From Salinispirillum sp049115955 (GTDB lineage Bacteria; Pseudomonadota; Gammaproteobacteria; Pseudomonadales; Natronospirillaceae): 64,000 bases of DNA. The notes beneath the pieces were generated by a model. The model saw only the letters and a program-made list of their open reading frames with translations. It did no database searches and was not told where the DNA came from. The stretch covers positions 86,266 through 150,265 of the forward strand of contig JAGDZJ010000012.1 in assembly GCA_049115955.1 (NCBI GenBank), read 5' to 3'. Each line of letters begins with the position of its first letter. The first letter of the stretch is position 1. Both the position numbers and the translations under genes were made by a program. This document shows, one piece after another, positions 33,691-42,470 of this stretch.

Positions 33691-35937
33691 ATGACAGACA
33701 TCATCATCGACCAGGACGGCGTTGAACGCATTTCGCTGGCTCAGTTCACCGAGAAGGCGTACCTCGACTATTCCATGTACGTCATCCTCGACCGCGCTTT
33801 GCCGCACATCGGCGACGGACTAAAGCCGGTACAGCGCCGCATCATCTACGCTATGAGCGAACTGGGGTTAAAAAACACCTCTAAGTACAAGAAATCGGCC
33901 CGTACGGTCGGTGATGTATTGGGTAAATTCCATCCGCACGGCGACAGCGCCTGCTATGAAGCCATGGTGCTGATGGCCCAGCCGTTTTCGTATCGTTATC
34001 CGCTGGTGGACGGGCAGGGCAACTGGGGTTCGCCAGATGACCCGAAATCCTTCGCCGCCATGCGTTATACCGAATCCCGGTTAGCGGCCTTTTCTGACAC
34101 GCTGTTGAGCGAACTGGGTCAAGGCACCGTGGATTGGGTGCCTAACTTCGACGGCACCATGGATGAGCCAGAAATACTGCCGTCGCGCCTGCCGCACGTT
34201 TTGCTGAATGGTACGACCGGTATCGCTGTGGGCATGGCAACCGATGTACCACCGCACAACTTGCGCGAAATCGTCTCGGCTTGCGTGCACCTGTTGGATG
34301 CTCCCGAAGCCACTACCCAAGACTTAATGCTGCACGTCAAAGGGCCGGATTATCCGACCCGTGCCGAGATCATCACGCCACGTGACGACCTGGAAAAAAT
34401 GTACGAGACCGGGCGCGGCAGCATTCGCGCACGGGCTATTTATGAAGTGGACGACGGCGACATCATCATCACCGAACTGCCGTTTCAGTCGTCACCCAGT
34501 AAGGTGCTGACGCAGATTGCCGCGCAGATGCAGGCCAAGAAACTGCCCATGGTGACCGACTTGCGCGACGAGTCGGACCATGAAAATCCGACGCGCTTGG
34601 TCATTACGCCACGCTCTAACCGCATCGACGTCGATGGCCTGATGAACCATCTGTACGCCACGACCGATTTGGAAAAAAGCTACCGCGTTAACCTCAACCT
34701 CATCGGCTTGGATGGTCGCCCTGCGGTGCGTGATCTGCGCGGCATCCTCAGTGAATGGCTGACCTTCCGCCGAACCACTGTGCGCCGCCGTTTGCAGCAT
34801 CGCTTGGATAAGGTGAACGACCGCCTGCATATCCTTGATGGTTTGCTGGTGGCTTATCTCAACATCGACGAAGTGATTGCCATCATTCGTCATGAAGACG
34901 AGCCAAAAGAAGAGTTGATGCGTCGGTTTGGTCTCAGCCCGATTCAGGCCGATGCCATTCTGGACTTGAAACTGCGTCATTTAGCCCGCCTCGAAGAGAT
35001 GAAAATCCGCGGCGAACAGGACGAATTGCAAGCCGAGCGCGAGCGTTTGGAAAAGATTCTCGGTTCTGAAGCGCGCTTGCGTCAGTTGATCAAAAAAGAA
35101 TTGCTGGCCGACGCAGAAGCCTTTGGTGACGAGCGCCGCAGTCCACTGGTGGTGCGCCGCGAAGCCTCGGCATTCAGTGAAATGGACTTGATGCCAAACG
35201 AGCCCGTCACCGTTGTGCTGTCAGAAAAAGGTTGGATTCGCTCGGGCAAAGGCCATGAGTTGGATTCGGAAGGCCTGAGCTATAAGTCGGGCGACAAGTT
35301 CTTACTGGCCGCCCCCGGCCGCTCGAATCAGTCGACTGTATTGCTTGACCACACCGGGCGCGCCTACTCGCTGCCCACCCATACGCTGCCGAGCGCACGA
35401 GGACAGGGCGAGCCGGTATCGGGTCGCCTGACCCTGCCGCCGAATTGCCAGTTCAAAGGCTTGCTGCTGGATGACCCAGACGCCTTGTACCTGATCGGCA
35501 GCTCTGCGGGCTACGGCTTTGTGACCACCTACGAGCAGATGCTGGGCAAAAACAAAAACGGCAAAGCCTTGCTGACCTTGCCTTCGGGGTCGCAAGTACT
35601 GCAACCACGGCGTATTCAGGACTTGAACCACAGCCAAGTGGCGGTGGCGACGAATGAAGGGCGCCTCTTGTTGTTCCCTGTGCGTGACTTGCCGCAACTG
35701 GGCAAAGGCAAGGGCAATAAGATGATCAATGTGCCTGCATCGCGCGTGCAAAGTGGTGAGGAGTTTGTGGTCGACATGGCCATTCTCGCGCCGGATCAAG
35801 CCTTGGTGTTGCAGTCGGGTAAGCGTTCACTGACGCTGAAAGGCGCCGATTTGGCACACTACATTGCCGAACGGGGACGACGTGGAAACAAGCTGCCACG
35901 TGGATTTCAACGTGTGGATGGTATGTCGCTCGGATAG
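33691..35937 (+). CDS. parC: DNA topoisomerase IV subunit A
   Basis: 748 residues, the standard ParC length. Winged-helix/tower region with HPHGDSACYEAMVLMAQPFS and catalytic Tyr126 in AAMRYTESRL. The quinolone-resistance positions are wild type (Ser86 and Glu90, equal to E. coli Ser80 and Glu84). A C-terminal beta-pinwheel of the short ParC type follows. With ParE it decatenates chromosomes; parE is not in the window. Divergent from the penicillin acylase gene; single-gene unit. Confidence 0.97.
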   Translation: MTDIIIDQDGVERISLAQFTEKAYLDYSMYVILDRALPHIGDGLKPVQRRIIYAMSELGLKNTSKYKKSARTVGDVLGKFHPHGDSACYEAMVLMAQPFSYRYPLVDGQGNWGSPDDPKSFAAMRYTESRLAAFSDTLLSELGQGTVDWVPNFDGTMDEPEILPSRLPHVLLNGTTGIAVGMATDVPPHNLREIVSACVHLLDAPEATTQDLMLHVKGPDYPTRAEIITPRDDLEKMYETGRGSIRARAIYEVDDGDIIITELPFQSSPSKVLTQIAAQMQAKKLPMVTDLRDESDHENPTRLVITPRSNRIDVDGLMNHLYATTDLEKSYRVNLNLIGLDGRPAVRDLRGILSEWLTFRRTTVRRRLQHRLDKVNDRLHILDGLLVAYLNIDEVIAIIRHEDEPKEELMRRFGLSPIQADAILDLKLRHLARLEEMKIRGEQDELQAERERLEKILGSEARLRQLIKKELLADAEAFGDERRSPLVVRREASAFSEMDLMPNEPVTVVLSEKGWIRSGKGHELDSEGLSYKSGDKFLLAAPGRSNQSTVLLDHTGRAYSLPTHTLPSARGQGEPVSGRLTLPPNCQFKGLLLDDPDALYLIGSSAGYGFVTTYEQMLGKNKNGKALLTLPSGSQVLQPRRIQDLNHSQVAVATNEGRLLLFPVRDLPQLGKGKGNKMINVPASRVQSGEEFVVDMAILAPDQALVLQSGKRSLTLKGADLAHYIAERGRRGNKLPRGFQRVDGMSLG

Positions 35938-36028
35938 TCGACTACACTGATAGCCAGCGTGCTTTAGCGTTGCTGGCTATCAGTGGGTGTGTCAGCCACC
36001 CAAGCATCCCAATCAATGAGGGCGTGTC

Positions 36029-36307
36029 ATGACGATCAAAGCGGAAATCAGTAATTTTTACGAAGACCTAGTAGTGGATTTTCTGATCAATGAATATTCC
36101 GATCAAGGTTTCAGCAAGGACGAATTCAACGACATCGCATGCTTGGCATTGAATCACCTGCCCGCGCGTTATTATCGCCACTCCGTTGACATGGCCTTCT
36201 TTCTGACCACACCGGACCGTACGGAAATGCGTGAACGGGTGCAGAAAGCCGTTGATGAAGCCGTATTGCAGATACTGGCCTATCGCAACGAGTCCGACGA
36301 TAGCTGA
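36029..36307 (+). CDS. ComFB-like small protein
   Basis: 92 residues. NFYEDLVVDFLINEYSDQ-, DIACLALNHLPARYYRHSVD-, MAFFLTTPDRTEM and VQKAVDEAVLQIL match the late-competence ComFB family (conserved YEDLV, CLALNxLPxRY and DMAF). Family members in cyanobacteria have been reported as cyclic-dinucleotide receptors (recalled, not checked). Here its stop codon abuts the stop of a convergent GGDEF/EAL gene (36308), which fits a c-di-GMP link. Gammaproteobacterial function is otherwise unknown. Confidence 0.85.
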   Translation: MTIKAEISNFYEDLVVDFLINEYSDQGFSKDEFNDIACLALNHLPARYYRHSVDMAFFLTTPDRTEMRERVQKAVDEAVLQILAYRNESDDS

Positions 36308-39199
36308 CTACGCACCGGCCTCCTGTCCGTGCAGTATCTCGGGTTTGCTGATGCCATAACCTTGGCCAAAATGCACGCCGAGCTCTTTCAGGGCGTATTC
36401 CAGTTCTTCGTTCTCTACAAATTCCGCAATGGTTTGTAGATTCATGCTTTGCGCTACTTCATTGATCGATTTCACCATGGCGTAATCGGACGCGGTGGTG
36501 AGCATGTTGCGCACAAAACTGCCGTCGATTTTCAAATACTGCACAGGCATGTGTTTCAGGTAGCTGTACGACGAATAACCGGTGCCGAAGTCATCCAACG
36601 AAAACGAACAGCCTATCGCTCTTAATTCCGAAATAAACTGCTGTGTGATGTCTATACGTGTGACCGCCATGCTTTCCGTAATTTCAAAGCACACCTTCTC
36701 GAAGGGTATGCCATGTTCAGTAAACTGCGCCCGAATAAAGGGTACCATCTCGGGCGAGCTCAGAGACTGTCCGCTGAGATTCACGCTGGCGCGATGCAGA
36801 CTCGACAGCTCCTCTGGGTTGTCGTGCAGCCAGCGAAAAAAGCGCGCAATTACCCAACGGTCTATGGCCTCCATCAACCCGTAGCGTTCCGCCGAGGGCA
36901 GAAACTCACCGGGTGCGGCGACACGACCGTCCGGCAGTTTCAGTCGCAACAATACCTCATAGTGTTGACCGGACTCCTGCAAGGCCAGAGGCTTGATGGT
37001 CTGACGTGTGAGCAGGAAACGGCTTTCCGACAACGCACTGTAGATCTCCGTTACCCACGCTGACATCACCTGACGACGTTGCAAATCAGCGTTGGTTTCG
37101 GTGTAGAAGCTGACCTGATTGCCACCTTGTTCTTTCGATGCCTGACAGGCCGTATCCGCGCGCGCCAGAATGTCGTCGGGGCTTTGTTTGCCTGCACTGA
37201 AGGTGGTGACGCCAATGCTGGCAACCAGTTGATAGGTCTGGCTCTGATGCACAAAGGGCGTGTTTAGAGCCTGACGGCGCAACCGTTCAGCCACCGCCAT
37301 GGTGGCGGCTTGATCAGAACCGGGCAGCAGTATGGAGAACTCATCAGGGCCGGTACGCGCGGCCGCTGACCCCGTGGGCAGAACGGCGACTATTTCGCTG
37401 GCCGACTGCATCAGGGCTTTATCGCCTTGTTCGTGTCCGCATTGGGTGTTGATCAGGCGGAAGTTGTCCAAGTTGAGGCAAATCAGCCCCCATGAGCTTT
37501 GGGAGGCCGGGTTTTCGTCGGTGGCTTGTTGAATGGCACTCAACAGGCTGCGGCGATTCAGCAAGCCAGTCATGGCATCGTGCGTGGCCAAATACGATAA
37601 GCGTTGTTCGAACGCCTTGCGGCCAGTAATGTCGATAAAGCTGCACTTAATGACGGTGTCGCGTTGGTCTCCCTCCAGCCACGCCAATACCAATACCCAG
37701 AGTTCGCGCTTTTCGAAGGTCAACATGCGCACCTCGCGCCCCGGCATTTTGCCATGGCGAAAGACTTCATTATGCAGGTCAGTAAAGTCTTGCGGGTCGT
37801 CGAGCATTTGAGTCAGGTCGGTGTTGCCTGCAGCGAGCAACTCGTTGAAATCAGCGCAATCGAAGAACCGGCAAAAGGCGGGGTTCGCATCTTGAATCAG
37901 TCCGGTTTCGGTAACTGTGGCGAAGCCCTCTTCGGCGTTCATATAGAGCCGCTGAAAGCGCAACAGTGAATCAATAGACGACTGCTGCGCTTTGATGCGC
38001 TTGTCTCGCTCACGTCGCAGTTGGTTATTCAGCGACAGATACAGCAGTGAAAAAGTGGTGACAGCACCGATGTGAATGCCGTAGTCCGTCCATACGGTGC
38101 GCGGTAGCCATTCCAGTCGGTTGGCCAACACCAATGTAATGCCGGTGGAGTACGTTGCCCATGCATAGGTGACGGTACGGAAGGTTTCTTTTTTCAGACC
38201 CAGCCAAAGAAAGGCGTTGTGTGCCATTACAATCACGGTCACGGCAAGGGCCACCGCGAGAGTGGGCAGGGTAAGTGCCAGATACCAAGGGCTCAACGCC
38301 GCCAATAAGGTCACGGCCGAGAGCGCCGCACCACTGAGCAGAAGGCGCTCACTGAACAGTAACGACGAACGTTGTTTTCGCTGCCGCATGTAGGCCGGCG
38401 TGGCCGCCACGAGTGTGGTGTGTAAACAGATGCAGACCTGCATGACACGATGCGCAAAGCCGCCATTGGGAACCCAAGGCAACAGGTTGCCTAGCCCGCC
38501 CGTGAACAGAAAATACACATTCATGATCAGGCCAAGCACGCTGTAGAACAGGTAAATACGTTGGCGGGTGAAGGCAAACAGCAATAGGCTGTACGACGCG
38601 ACCATCAACAAAACGCCATGGAACAAGCCAAGCAGCGTCAGCCGCCAAAAACGTTCCTGCTCATACTGCTCACTGCGCGTCAGCAACAGCGGCACTTGGT
38701 TGTGACCCACCTGATGCGCTGACACATAAAGGTATCCGCTCGTTCGTGGCGCCAGTTCAATGGGTACTGCCCAGCGCACGTCCGCCAGCAACGGCTGCTC
38801 GGTGTTACGCCAGGTGCCGGCGGAGACGTGCTTGGGCTCAGAATCATCGGTGTGCCATACGAGATCAAATTGACCGATGAGTGGCTCATTCGCAACGACG
38901 ACCAGTGACATCGTCTCATCGCTTAAGTTGGCCAGTGCGATGCGTTGCCACAGCCGTTGCTCACCGGTAGCGCGCAAGCCAGATGGTTTAGGGCCAAGTT
39001 GCCAAGGCGCATCGGGGCGGGTGATGTTTTCAGCGTGCCACTGAGTTCGATCATCCAGTAGCCATTGCGTGTGTGGATTGAGGGATTGTTGGAGAAACCC
39101 GCTGTCTAACTGCACCGGTTGTCCCGCATTGGCGAACGCCAGCAAGGGTGTGCTCAGTAAGAGCCAAAAACCGTATAAATGTGGTTTCCAATTCAGCAT
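36308..39199 (-). CDS. 7TMR-DISM/PAS/GGDEF/EAL c-di-GMP protein
   Basis: 963 residues. Signal peptide (cleavage near LLAFA), 7TMR-DISM extracellular domain to about 180, seven membrane helices to about 395, a PAS-like sensor (RLYMNAEEGFATVTETGLIQ, about 415-530), GGDEF (signature altered to RTGPDEF) and EAL. EAL motifs: YEVLLRL, VNLSGQSLS, CFEITESMAV, LDDFGTGYSSYSYL, LKIDGSFV, FVENEELEY and GQGYGISKP. PDE residues appear intact; the cyclase site has Pro in place of the second Gly and is probably inactive or regulatory. It ends directly against the ComFB gene. Confidence 0.9.
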   Translation of the reverse strand: MLNWKPHLYGFWLLLSTPLLAFANAGQPVQLDSGFLQQSLNPHTQWLLDDRTQWHAENITRPDAPWQLGPKPSGLRATGEQRLWQRIALANLSDETMSLVVVANEPLIGQFDLVWHTDDSEPKHVSAGTWRNTEQPLLADVRWAVPIELAPRTSGYLYVSAHQVGHNQVPLLLTRSEQYEQERFWRLTLLGLFHGVLLMVASYSLLLFAFTRQRIYLFYSVLGLIMNVYFLFTGGLGNLLPWVPNGGFAHRVMQVCICLHTTLVAATPAYMRQRKQRSSLLFSERLLLSGAALSAVTLLAALSPWYLALTLPTLAVALAVTVIVMAHNAFLWLGLKKETFRTVTYAWATYSTGITLVLANRLEWLPRTVWTDYGIHIGAVTTFSLLYLSLNNQLRRERDKRIKAQQSSIDSLLRFQRLYMNAEEGFATVTETGLIQDANPAFCRFFDCADFNELLAAGNTDLTQMLDDPQDFTDLHNEVFRHGKMPGREVRMLTFEKRELWVLVLAWLEGDQRDTVIKCSFIDITGRKAFEQRLSYLATHDAMTGLLNRRSLLSAIQQATDENPASQSSWGLICLNLDNFRLINTQCGHEQGDKALMQSASEIVAVLPTGSAAARTGPDEFSILLPGSDQAATMAVAERLRRQALNTPFVHQSQTYQLVASIGVTTFSAGKQSPDDILARADTACQASKEQGGNQVSFYTETNADLQRRQVMSAWVTEIYSALSESRFLLTRQTIKPLALQESGQHYEVLLRLKLPDGRVAAPGEFLPSAERYGLMEAIDRWVIARFFRWLHDNPEELSSLHRASVNLSGQSLSSPEMVPFIRAQFTEHGIPFEKVCFEITESMAVTRIDITQQFISELRAIGCSFSLDDFGTGYSSYSYLKHMPVQYLKIDGSFVRNMLTTASDYAMVKSINEVAQSMNLQTIAEFVENEELEYALKELGVHFGQGYGISKPEILHGQEAGA

Positions 39200-39318
39200 G
39201 TAGCGCGTCCCGGCTCTTCCTTGCCACTCGTTCGCAAAGTGGCTATGCAGTGGCTTTGTCTCAATGACGACTTGCAGAGAAGCTATCGTGTAAAGAGTCT
39301 AGCACAACCCATAGCCGA

Positions 39319-41433
39319 TCACTGATCAAGTGCGCCCGGTTGACTCAGCAGCACCACAGAGCGCGGTGCGGCCTCATAGTGATCCAAGCAGGATGGCTCG
39401 CCTACGGGCGGGGGTACAGCATCACGCGTATCGAACAAAACGGACCATTCAAGAGCAGCATCACCGGGGAAACTAAAGCGTACCGATTGATCTGCGCCGT
39501 TGATGAGCCATATGAAGCGCTCGGTGCAACTGGCCAGCCCTCCCGCGATGTCGGTCAGTGCCGACGACAAAACGACGCCGATGGTGCGACCTAGGTCGTT
39601 GTGCCAATCCTGAATCGACATGGGCTCGCCTTGCGGGTTAAACCAGTGCACAGCATCACTGTGTGCCGGTTCTTCCAGAATTTGTTCGGGGCTGAACACC
39701 AAGTCGTGAAACAGGGTAGAGCTTTGGCGGATTCTGATCAGGTGCTGAAGAAAGGCCATGTGTTCATGTGGAGGCGCTGACCAGTCGTACCAACTGATGC
39801 TGTTGTCTTGGCAATACGCGTTGTTATTGCCCCGCTGCGTGCGGCCCAGTTCGTCACCGCCCAGCAAGTGCACCACACCCTGTGACAGCATCAAGGTAGA
39901 GAACATGTTGCGTTTTTGCCGTTGCCGCAGTTCGTTGATGGCCGGATCATCGCTCGGGCCTTCAATACCATAATTCGCGCTTAAATTGTGTCCGTGTCCG
40001 TCTCGGTTGTTCTCTAAATTCGCTTCGTTGTGACGGTGTTCGTACGACACCAAGTCATGCAGTGTATAGCCGTCGTGATAGGTGACGTAATTGATGCTGG
40101 TGGACAGGGCGCGAATGCCCTTTTGTAGGCGATCGCGCGAACCCATCAATCGCGTACAAAAATCGGGCAGCAAGCCGCCATCGCCACGCCAGAACGCCCG
40201 CACGGTATCGCGGAACAAATCATTGCACTCGTACCAGTGATCGGGGAATTGACCCAGTTGATAGCCCTGCGGGCCGATGTCCCACGGCTCGGCAATCAAC
40301 TTGGTACGACTGAGCAGTGGGTCTTGCGCCACGGCTTTGAAGAACGCCGCATGCGGAGAAAAATTGCGCTCTTCCCGCCCCAAGGTCGCGGCGAGATCGA
40401 ACCTGAAGCCGTCAATATGGTAGTGCTCAATCCACAGGCGCAGGCTGTCCATGACCATCTTCAGTGTCGACGTTTGGTGTACATTGACCGTATTGCCGCA
40501 GCCGGTGTCGTTGATGAAATGGGTGCCGTCCTCGGTAAACCGATAGAAACGTGCGGCTGCCAAACCTTTCTGACTCAGCGTGGTGCCTTGCAGCCCGGCT
40601 TCGGCCGTATGGTTATAGACCACATCCAAAATGACTTCGATACCGGCTTGGTGAAGCGTGCGCACCAAGGTCTTCATTTCCGTCACTGCGTCAGATACTG
40701 CGTAGCGTGGATCGGGGGCAAACCAGTTCACCGGGTTGTAGCCCCAGTAGTTGCTTAGCCCCAGTTCTTGCAGCCGTGGCTCCGACATAAACGCGTGGAT
40801 GGGCATGATCTGCACGGCCGTAATGCCCAGGTTTTTCAGATGCTCGATCACGGCTGGGTGGGCCATGCCCAAATACGTGCCGCGTAGCTCATGCGGCACC
40901 TCAGGGTGGGTTTGGCTGATGCCGCGAATATGCGTTTCGTACAGAATGGTCTGCGTCCACGGAATGTACAGTGGGCGATCACCTTGCCAGTCAAACTGCT
41001 GATCGACCACCAATGATTTCGCGATGTGCGGCCCGCTGTCGAGGGTACTGCGTGGTAGGTCTTCGCCCGGGCCCAGCGTATCAAAACTTGGGTGGTATTC
41101 GAGTACTCGGCTCAGCGCTTGGGCGTAAGGGTCGAGCAGCAGCTTTTTGCGTGAGAAAAACCGTTGCTGCAGCGGCTTAAACGCCCCACGTGCGCGATAA
41201 CCGTAGGCTTGACCAGCGCGCACGCCGGGCAGGTAGATGTGCCACACATTGCCCGTGCGCGAGGTCAGAGGAATCTGCGCTGTCTCGTTGTCTTGGTCAT
41301 CAAACAAACACAGCATCATGCCAGTTGCGTGCGGACTGTACACGGCGAAATTGCAGCCCTCGTTGTCCGGCGCAGCGCCAAGCGGGAAAGGCAAGCCGGG
41401 TTGGCCAGCAGGCGTTGTGTCGTTGGATGTCAT
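39319..41433 (-). CDS. glgX: Glycogen debranching enzyme GlgX
   Basis: About 704 residues from ATG 41433 (MTSNDTTPAGQPGLPFPLGA); an in-frame upstream extension to 41484 looks non-coding. CBM48 domain then GH13 barrel: DVVYNHTAEA, IDGFRFDLAATLGR (nucleophile Asp), KLIAEPWDIGP (acid Glu) and TYHDGYTLHDLVSY. Hydrolyses alpha-1,6 branches of phosphorylase-trimmed glycogen. It pairs functionally with glgB 1 kb upstream, but an outer-membrane gene of opposite strand lies between. Confidence 0.95.
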   Translation of the reverse strand: MTSNDTTPAGQPGLPFPLGAAPDNEGCNFAVYSPHATGMMLCLFDDQDNETAQIPLTSRTGNVWHIYLPGVRAGQAYGYRARGAFKPLQQRFFSRKKLLLDPYAQALSRVLEYHPSFDTLGPGEDLPRSTLDSGPHIAKSLVVDQQFDWQGDRPLYIPWTQTILYETHIRGISQTHPEVPHELRGTYLGMAHPAVIEHLKNLGITAVQIMPIHAFMSEPRLQELGLSNYWGYNPVNWFAPDPRYAVSDAVTEMKTLVRTLHQAGIEVILDVVYNHTAEAGLQGTTLSQKGLAAARFYRFTEDGTHFINDTGCGNTVNVHQTSTLKMVMDSLRLWIEHYHIDGFRFDLAATLGREERNFSPHAAFFKAVAQDPLLSRTKLIAEPWDIGPQGYQLGQFPDHWYECNDLFRDTVRAFWRGDGGLLPDFCTRLMGSRDRLQKGIRALSTSINYVTYHDGYTLHDLVSYEHRHNEANLENNRDGHGHNLSANYGIEGPSDDPAINELRQRQKRNMFSTLMLSQGVVHLLGGDELGRTQRGNNNAYCQDNSISWYDWSAPPHEHMAFLQHLIRIRQSSTLFHDLVFSPEQILEEPAHSDAVHWFNPQGEPMSIQDWHNDLGRTIGVVLSSALTDIAGGLASCTERFIWLINGADQSVRFSFPGDAALEWSVLFDTRDAVPPPVGEPSCLDHYEAAPRSVVLLSQPGALDQ

Positions 41434-41484
41434 AATGCGCTGTGATCCAGTTACCTGAAAGATGAAGCAGAGAGGCAGCATCAT

Positions 41485-41801
41485 AGCACAGTGTTTTCGT
41501 AACTCATCCCATTCGCATTGTGGATCGATTGTATAAAATCGAGAGTACGTACTTTCTCTGTGAGCGCCGTATGCGTAACACGCTGTACGTGGATTTAAGG
41601 GGGAATATAGCTTACAACAACGCTATTGGTCAGGTAACTGAGCTAGGGGTTGTAATCAAAAACAATGTGATTATGGCGATGGTTGCCAACCTCAAACGAC
41701 GCTAATACCGATGAAAGGTATTGCAAGTAGTGTAGTTGTTAAGTAAATTTCTCCCTGAAGTCACTTTAAGGGGAAGTGGCCCCTTTTCGGATAGGGTTCC
41801 T
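41485..41801. other. 317-bp AT-richer gap; one hairpin, no convincing gene
   Basis: AT-richer than its surroundings. A perfect 6-bp hairpin AAGGGG (41768-41773) / CCCCTT (41780-41785) followed by two more T residues lies 14 bp before the barrel gene start and could act as an attenuator or as a terminator of upstream transcription. A -10-like TATAAA occurs at 41532. A possible 61-codon frame (41520-41705) has no recognisable similarity. Confidence 0.5.
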
Positions 41802-42359
41802 ATGCTTAAGAAAACACTGGTCGTTGCGCTTGTCATGGCAAGCGGTTTTGCACATGCAGAACGGAACAAGTTTGTGTTAGCTGCTGGCCTCGGCTATAGC
41901 GTCAACACTTTTGATGTTTCTTTGGACTCCGGAGAATTAGAAACAGAAGCAGACAATGGACTTGTTACATCATTCAAAATTGGTGGCATGATCAACCAGC
42001 AGCATGCCGTCTATGTAGCTCGTCAAACTGCTACCGTAGGCTTCGAAGTTGAAGGAGGCAATTCTTTTAGCGGCGGGAGAAATTCGTTGGTGGGTGTGGG
42101 GTATACCTTCTACGTCAATCCAACAATAGGCTCGCCTTATGTTGAAGTAGCTGCCGGGTTTGGCTCATATAACATAGAAGATGGGCTCTTAGATCTTAAA
42201 TCTTCTGGTACGGCTTTCTTGGCGGGCGCAGGCTATGAGATTAATAAGAACTTCCAAGTAGGTGCAACCTACAGTATCAACGAAACCGAGAACGACAACG
42301 CTGATGGTGAGAGTTACTCACTGACGTCAATTGCTTTAAAGGCTGAATTAAAAATTTAG
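41802..42359 (+). CDS. Outer-membrane beta-barrel protein
   Basis: 185 residues from ATG 41802 (AGGGTT upstream). Signal peptide LKKTLVVALVMASGFAHA. The mature region has glycine-rich amphipathic strands (KFVLAAGLGYSV, GLVTSFKIGGMI, NSLVGVGYTFYVN, YVEVAAGFGSYN, FLAGAGYEINKNFQVGATYS) of the 8-strand OmpA-like/opacity class. It ends in ALKAELKI, lacking the usual terminal Phe. The DNA is visibly AT-richer than flanking glg genes and oriented against them, suggesting a later insertion. A bidirectional terminator follows. Confidence 0.82.
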   Translation: MLKKTLVVALVMASGFAHAERNKFVLAAGLGYSVNTFDVSLDSGELETEADNGLVTSFKIGGMINQQHAVYVARQTATVGFEVEGGNSFSGGRNSLVGVGYTFYVNPTIGSPYVEVAAGFGSYNIEDGLLDLKSSGTAFLAGAGYEINKNFQVGATYSINETENDNADGESYSLTSIALKAELKI

Positions 42360-42379
42360 TTCTTAGCTATGATAAAAAA

Positions 42380-42409
42380 GGCCGAAGCTTTCCATTCGGC
42401 CTTTTTTTT
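42380..42409. terminator. Intrinsic terminator (possibly bidirectional)
   Basis: GGCCGAA (42380-42386) / TTCGGCC (42395-42401), 8-nt loop, eight T residues after it and an A-run before it. Serves the barrel gene and possibly glgB, which ends convergently at 42471. Confidence 0.93.
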
Positions 42410-42470
42410 GTCTTAAGATCCGTCGAGCGTAACTTTCTATAAAGTCCTGAGCTCAACTGATAGTCATGGG

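Noticed and set aside
33691..35937. Quinolone-resistance changes in ParC
   Set aside because: Ser86 and Glu90 equal the susceptible residues.
41520..41705. 61-codon plus-strand frame between glgX and the barrel gene
   Set aside because: No ribosome site, no recognisable similarity, AT-rich leader region; could be real but unsupported.
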